Below, in pieces: positions 15,792 to 18,675 of a DNA stretch of 18,675 nucleotides. The notes beneath the pieces were generated by a model. The model ran no database searches. It was not told the DNA's origin and worked only from the letters and a program-made list of their open reading frames with translations. This stretch comes from Betaproteobacteria bacterium UBA3031 (GTDB taxonomy: Bacteria; Pseudomonadota; Gammaproteobacteria; Burkholderiales; Eutrophovitaceae). Position numbers and translations under genes: made by a program. Each line of letters opens with the position of its first letter. The first letter of the stretch is position 1. The DNA is taken from contig DFDI01000092.1 of the NCBI GenBank assembly GCA_002367635.1, positions 16,307 through 34,981 of the forward strand, read 5' to 3'.

Positions 15792-15824
15792 CGCTAGAGA
15801 TACCTTTTGAAAATACCCCTAGCG
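15792..15824. promoter_or_regulatory. 33-bp dyad between the helicase and the HupE-like gene
   Basis: CGCTAG (15792-15797) and CTAGCG (15819-15824) are perfect inverted arms. Inside them three further pairs match (G and TA against TA and C). The element is 113 bases before the HupE-like start and 25 bases after the helicase stop on the minus strand. A TATTTTTTTG tract follows about 12 bases later on the minus strand. It could be an operator for the metal genes or a poor terminator for the helicase. GAAATTTC (15785-15792) abuts it. Confidence 0.4.
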
Positions 15825-15847
15825 TCTTTCTAATAATCCTAAAAGGA

Positions 15848-17065
15848 TCAAGCAGCTCGTTTAGCTGGGGCCCATTTCTTTTTCTTATCCTTATCGCGAC
15901 GAAAGGCTACAACATCACCTCTTGGTCCCGCATTAGGTCGGCGCTTTCTGGAAGCTTTTTTTGGCTCGCTATCACTCTTCGCCCCAGGATTTAATAAACG
16001 CTCAATCGCACTCCACTTGCCTCTATCTGCTGGTGTGATAAAACTCAGAGCTTGTCCGCTTGCGCCCGCACGAGCCGTTCGCCCAATACGGTGAACATAA
16101 TCCTCAGCGCACTGTGGCAAATCATAGTTAATCACGTGTTCTATATGCGGGATATCTAAACCTCGCGCTGCGACATCAGTTGCAACGAGAATCCGATACT
16201 TCTTACTTCTAAACGCTGCAATCACACGATCTCGCTTGCTTTGTTTTAAATCGCCATGAATGGCATCCGCGCTATGGCCTGCTTTAGATAATCGAATCGC
16301 CATTTTTTCCGTACCGTGCTTCGTCTTAACGAACACAATAATGGATCCGTCACGCTCATTGAGACTATCGACCAAAGAAGTATACTTCTCTCCATCGGTA
16401 ACCCGAATGGTGTCTTGTTTGATGTTTGGCGCGGTCGCTGAAGCGCTACTGACAGAGATGCGAACGGGATCTTTTAAATATTTTTCAGCAATACGAGCGA
16501 TATTGGGTGCTACGGTCGCTGAGAACAATAATGTCTGGCGTTGCGGCGCCAAAAACGTCATCACTTTTTCAATTTGAACCGTGAATCCAGCATCAAGCAT
16601 TCGATCTGTTTCATCGAGAACCAAAAAGTCTGTGTTCTTGAGTTTAAGGATGCCGCGATCTAAGTGATCATTAATTCTTCCTGGTGTACCCACGAAAATT
16701 CGTGGCTTATCTCGAATTTGTCGGATTTGTTTTGACATGGAATCGCCACCAATCAGTAGCGCTGTTTTTATATTTGTTGATTTCCCTAGCATTAAACGTA
16801 GCTGACTCAACACCTGAGTGGCAAGTTCTCGTGTAGGCGTCATCACTAGCGCTGTACCCTGAGGATTAGCCAAAAGTCTCGCAATCAGCGGGATCCCGAA
16901 TGCTGCTGTTTTACCGGTTCCGGTCTGAGCCGAACCAAGAATATCTTTCCCTTGAATGGCTAGTGGAATCGCCTCAATCTGAATCGGCGTTGGCTCACTA
17001 AATTGCATATCTTTTAATGTTTGTAAAATTTGATCTGGTAGACCCATTTCTTGAAAGTTTTTCAT
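15848..17065 (-). CDS. DEAD-box-type RNA helicase with DETD motif II
   Basis: A second ATP-dependent RNA helicase of 405 residues, complete. Motifs: EPTPIQ (24-29), motif I AQTGTGKT 46-53, PTRELA 77-82, TPGR 127-130, motif II DETD 151-154 instead of DEAD, SAT 182-184, ARGLDI 300-305 and HRIGRTAR 325-332. The last 40 residues form a lysine- and arginine-rich tail (GAKSDSEPKKASRKRRP, DKDKKKKW) as in RhlE/SrmB-like proteins that grip RNA. The ATG at 17065 has GAGGA seven bases upstream. The Ala-to-Thr change keeps both acidic residues needed for ATP hydrolysis, so activity is expected. It is clearly not a copy of the window's first helicase, because the two differ throughout. It lies upstream of the HupE/PCu(A)C genes on the same strand, separated by a gap with the 33-bp dyad. 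Confidence 0.92.
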   Translation of the reverse strand: MKNFQEMGLPDQILQTLKDMQFSEPTPIQIEAIPLAIQGKDILGSAQTGTGKTAAFGIPLIARLLANPQGTALVMTPTRELATQVLSQLRLMLGKSTNIKTALLIGGDSMSKQIRQIRDKPRIFVGTPGRINDHLDRGILKLKNTDFLVLDETDRMLDAGFTVQIEKVMTFLAPQRQTLLFSATVAPNIARIAEKYLKDPVRISVSSASATAPNIKQDTIRVTDGEKYTSLVDSLNERDGSIIVFVKTKHGTEKMAIRLSKAGHSADAIHGDLKQSKRDRVIAAFRSKKYRILVATDVAARGLDIPHIEHVINYDLPQCAEDYVHRIGRTARAGASGQALSFITPADRGKWSAIERLLNPGAKSDSEPKKASRKRRPNAGPRGDVVAFRRDKDKKKKWAPAKRAA

Positions 17066-17160
17066 ATTGCTGTCCTCATTGCAGACGCATGTAGCTAAGC
17101 GTTAACACGCCGCCAGTTCACGATCTGACTGTGATTAATGGAGAAAATGCTGTTAAGCGT

Positions 17161-17361
17161 TTAATTATTTATTGGGGATGCAAGACGGTTTATAGTGTGG
17201 CGCTTTTGCTCACAAACCAGTCGTTGCACATTGTTAGATCCGCGAATGTCGATGCGCTGAATTGCAATGACATGAATTGTGGCGTCGGTGGCATCTCTAA
17301 CGGACGCGATTAAACCAAGCTCCTCGACGGCATGACGCCGTCGATCAGTAATAACTGCCAT
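17161..17361 (-). CDS. Hypothetical 66-residue protein or leader ORF
   Basis: An ATG frame of 66 codons upstream of the second helicase on the same strand, ending 95 bases before that gene's start. The start has a strong purine-rich ribosome-binding site (AGAGGAAGAGAT directly before the ATG). The product is soluble, moderately basic, begins MAVITDRRRHAVEELGLI and contains RIDIRGSNNVQRLVCEQKRH; no domain is recognised and there is no signal peptide. Codon use is ordinary. A perfect 8-bp hairpin lies within codons 6-13, which is unusual inside a real gene start. It may instead be part of a structured helicase leader. The opposite strand also stays open over 60 codons, which lowers confidence. 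Confidence 0.35.
   Translation of the reverse strand: MAVITDRRRHAVEELGLIASVRDATDATIHVIAIQRIDIRGSNNVQRLVCEQKRHTINRLASPINN
17324..17344. repeat. Perfect 8-bp hairpin inside the leader ORF
   Basis: TCGACGGC (17324-17331) pairs perfectly with GCCGTCGA (17337-17344) across the 5-base loop ATGAC. No T-run follows on either strand, so it is not a terminator. On the minus strand it would fold 15 bases after the ATG of the 66-codon frame. Confidence 0.6.
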
Positions 17362-17456
17362 ATCTCTTCCTCTTTCCCACCTACTTCAAATAGAGAGTCA
17401 CTATCCGATGACAACCACACCATGTGGATCGCCGGTTCACTCTTATTTAAACACTT

Positions 17457-17547
17457 AGGATCAAACAACTACGTCTGATCTTGGGGGAACCCACTACGTT
17501 TTGTGGGAGCGCGAACATCAAATTGAAGCCTTAAGTTCGCGTTTTTT
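17457..17547 (+). ncRNA. Candidate small structured RNA
   Basis: Three stem-loops follow one another on the plus strand. The first is AGGATCA 17457-17463 with TGATCTT 17476-17482 (one G-T pair, 12-nt loop). The second is CCCAC 17490-17494 with GTGGG 17503-17507 (8-nt loop). The third is CGCGAAC 17510-17516 with GTTCGCG 17535-17541, followed by six T. No plus-strand gene lies upstream that would need this terminator, since the helicase is on the other strand. Both of the first two hairpins carry ACTACGT in or next to the loop (17469-17475 and 17493-17499), a repeat that could serve as a pairing site. No strong promoter is visible; a TATTTA at 17444-17449 is the nearest weak -10. It matches no RNA family I recognise. 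Confidence 0.4.
17510..17547 (+). terminator. Strong intrinsic terminator
   Basis: A perfect 7-bp G+C-rich stem CGCGAAC/GTTCGCG with an 18-base loop is followed immediately by TTTTTT (17542-17547). It acts only in the plus direction; the minus side has A residues after the stem. Confidence 0.75.
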
Positions 17548-17716
17548 GCAAGAGCAACAGAAACTCGGTGGCGGATTTTAACACCCGCACGTATTGGCCG
17601 CAAGGATTTATTTAGGTGAATAACCAAATATGTCTTGCTTGCGCTCAACACAGATGATCCGACAACAAAAAGATTAAAGCGCAAAAACAATTACAAAAAT
17701 ACGAAATGAAAAACGA

Positions 17717-17750
17717 TGTCACTTGACAACGCGTCTGAGCTAGTTGTAGC
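17717..17750 (+). promoter_or_regulatory. Promoter with overlapping palindrome before the CxxC protein
   Basis: A perfect -35 box TTGACA at 17723-17728 is followed after 15-16 bases by TTGTAG or TGTAGC, weak -10 boxes. Transcription would start about three bases before the ATG at 17760, giving an almost leaderless message, in line with the missing Shine-Dalgarno. The palindrome TGTCA-CT-TGACA (17717-17728) overlaps the -35 box and could be a repressor site. Confidence 0.45.
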
Positions 17751-17759
17751 CTTTTCGAA

Positions 17760-18044
17760 ATGAAATTAATTCGTCTCCTTAGTCTTGTTATCCTTTTTGC
17801 CTTTGCGCAAATCACCATCGCGGCACATGCAATGGATGGACAACTGCATGCTGACAAGGAAGACCAGCGCTTTTGCGCCGCTTGTAATACCTCGGCGACA
17901 CTCGATACTGCCCCACCCACAACCCCTTTCCTGCCGAAGCACATCGAAGAATTTGGCGCGCCTGTTTTTGCATCGGTCGCGGCACTCTTATCAGACCTTC
18001 CAAACGCACCCTATCTCGCTCGAGACCCACCAAGTCACATCTAG
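17760..18044 (+). CDS. Small exported CxxC protein
   Basis: A 94-residue protein with a clear Sec signal peptide (MKLIRLLSLVILFAFAQITI, cleavage likely after AAHA). The mature part has H30, then a CxxC pair C39/C42 (FCAAC), a proline-rich middle, and a YLARDPP ending (85-91). I remember short proteobacterial proteins with a signal peptide, a CxxC pair and a terminal RAPP-like motif lying near metal-uptake or outer-membrane receptor genes; assigning this protein to them is inference. The motif suggests metal or heme-type ligand binding in the periplasm. No Shine-Dalgarno is present and the promoter suggests near-leaderless expression. It is followed 88 bases later by the porin-like gene on the same strand. 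An overlapping frame at 17785-18132 lacks a signal peptide and is judged spurious. Confidence 0.6.
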   Translation: MKLIRLLSLVILFAFAQITIAAHAMDGQLHADKEDQRFCAACNTSATLDTAPPTTPFLPKHIEEFGAPVFASVAALLSDLPNAPYLARDPPSHI

Positions 18045-18132
18045 TCCAATTAAACATACCTTTTCAGCACCGACTTTATATTCGGCGCCTGTTCGAGCCT
18101 ATGCGCTCAGTGTAATGAAGAAATGGAGATAG

Positions 18133-18675
18133 ATGATGTCAAAATACACACTACGCTGCCTCGTCGCAGTGATAGGTCTTATGGCCTTTGGCCCAACTCA
18201 TGCGCAAGAAGATGTGAATGAGTTACGTCAAGCCTTGGACGAATTACGTAATCAATACGAACAAAGAATTTCTGATTTAGAAAAAAAACTAGACACAGCT
18301 ATTGAGTCCAAAGCAGCTGCCAAAACGTCAATGACTGTCGAGTCACAGGGTGGACGTTCTGTTAGAGGAAATGAATTTAATCCTTCCATTGGTATCATCT
18401 TAAACGGCCAGTTCAAAGAGTTTTCCCAACGAACAGCACCCGAACTCACAGGCTTTGCCATTGGAGAAGAGGGTGAACGAGGCACTGGTGGTCTAGGCTT
18501 AGATCACACCGAGATCAATTTCTCAGCGAGCATCGATGATAAATTTTACGGCAGTCTCACGTACGCCCTTGTTGAAGAAGGCGGAGCAATCGTGACTGAA
18601 GTCGAGGAAGCCTATATTCAAACCTTACCTGGCGCTGGCGCACCCGCACAATTTAAGTTCGGTAAAGCACTTTGG
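18133..18675 (+). CDS. Porin-like outer-membrane protein, N-terminal part
   Basis: The frame is open to the window edge, about 180 residues visible. From the ATG at 18136 (GGAG seven bases upstream; the ATG at 18133 is only four away) come a Sec signal peptide ending in THA (cleavage near 23), then a coiled coil of heptads at about 26-56 (NELRQALDELRNQYEQRISDL). A polar linker follows. From about residue 79 (GNEFNPSIGIILNGQF) beta-barrel-like alternating strands begin, including GLDHTEINFSASIDDKFYGSLTYAL. A periplasmic coiled coil followed by an outer-membrane barrel is the layout of a proteobacterial family I recall as zinc-responsive in several genomes. That link is memory and not shown by the sequence. 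It probably forms an operon with the small CxxC protein. Confidence 0.7.
   Translation, partial: MMSKYTLRCLVAVIGLMAFGPTHAQEDVNELRQALDELRNQYEQRISDLEKKLDTAIESKAAAKTSMTVESQGGRSVRGNEFNPSIGIILNGQFKEFSQRTAPELTGFAIGEEGERGTGGLGLDHTEINFSASIDDKFYGSLTYALVEEGGAIVTEVEEAYIQTLPGAGAPAQFKFGKALW

Larger units (their letters stand above)
17066..17759. other. Long intergenic region between helicase and envelope genes
   Basis: Nearly 700 bases between divergent genes. It contains a candidate 66-codon ORF with an internal hairpin (minus), three plus-strand stem-loops ending in a terminator, and a promoter with a palindrome just before 17760. The octamer TAAGCGTT occurs at 17094-17101 and 17154-17161. Nothing recognisable was seen at 17548-17716 apart from TTAGGT-N5-ACCAAA near 17611-17629. 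Confidence 0.6.

Noticed and set aside
17469..17690. 73-codon minus-strand frame with a protein-like C terminus (DVRAPTKRSGFPQDQT)
   Set aside because: It starts at a TTG without a ribosome-binding site and runs through the strong plus-strand terminator and the hairpins. The RNA reading explains the sequence better, although a decayed gene cannot be excluded.
17785..18132. 115-codon plus-strand frame overlapping the small CxxC protein gene
   Set aside because: It lacks a signal peptide or recognisable domain, and its product is rich in His, Ser and Pro as expected from an out-of-frame reading of the CxxC gene, which has a clear signal peptide in its own frame.

Overview
The window reads as chromosomal DNA of a gammaproteobacterium with moderate base composition (by eye mid-40s percent G+C). 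The evidence is a proteobacterial gene set: RhlE-type helicases, Uup and YheS ABC-F ATPases, a bioA-bioF-bioD operon, a PCu(A)C copper chaperone, a HupE/UreJ membrane protein and a porin-like outer-membrane protein. No rRNA, transposase, integrase, CRISPR array or phage structural gene is visible. A marine or otherwise uncultured lineage is plausible, but that is inference.

Layout. (1) 1-1212, minus: a DEAD-box helicase (rhlE) running off the left edge. (2) 1349-5961: a stretch bracketed by two tRNA-Arg(CCT) copies in the same orientation. The left copy is degenerate in its acceptor and T stems; the right copy is intact with encoded CCA. Between them lie uup, a small lipoprotein gene that appears frameshifted, a two-CBS-domain protein with a clear promoter and terminator, a SAM-dependent methyltransferase, and a His-rich C-terminal gene remnant. 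(3) 6007-9209, minus: bioA, bioF and bioD, tightly packed or overlapping, without bioB or bioC. (4) 9306-11963: a CorA-family ion transporter (minus), divergent from a secreted six-repeat Sel1 protein (plus), then a beta-carbonic anhydrase (minus). (5) 12086-17065, minus: yheS, a PCu(A)C copper chaperone, a HupE/UreJ-type membrane protein and a second DEAD-box-type helicase whose motif II reads DETD. (6) 17066-17759: a long gap holding a possible 66-codon ORF with a strong internal hairpin and a plus-strand run of three stem-loops ending in a strong intrinsic terminator (candidate small RNA). (7) 17760-end, plus: a small exported CxxC protein and the start of a coiled-coil/beta-barrel outer-membrane protein.

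How the genes may work together. BioA, BioF and BioD catalyse consecutive steps of biotin synthesis. The HupE/UreJ protein, the PCu(A)C protein, the small CxxC protein and the barrel protein look like envelope metal-handling parts arranged on both sides of the second helicase; a shared metal-responsive system is an inference. Helicases and ABC-F proteins give the window a ribosome/RNA-maintenance flavour. The most notable non-gene features are the candidate structured RNA at 17457-17547, the tRNA-bracketed segment, a cluster of perfect inverted repeats before the intact tRNA, and a 33-bp dyad before the HupE gene.
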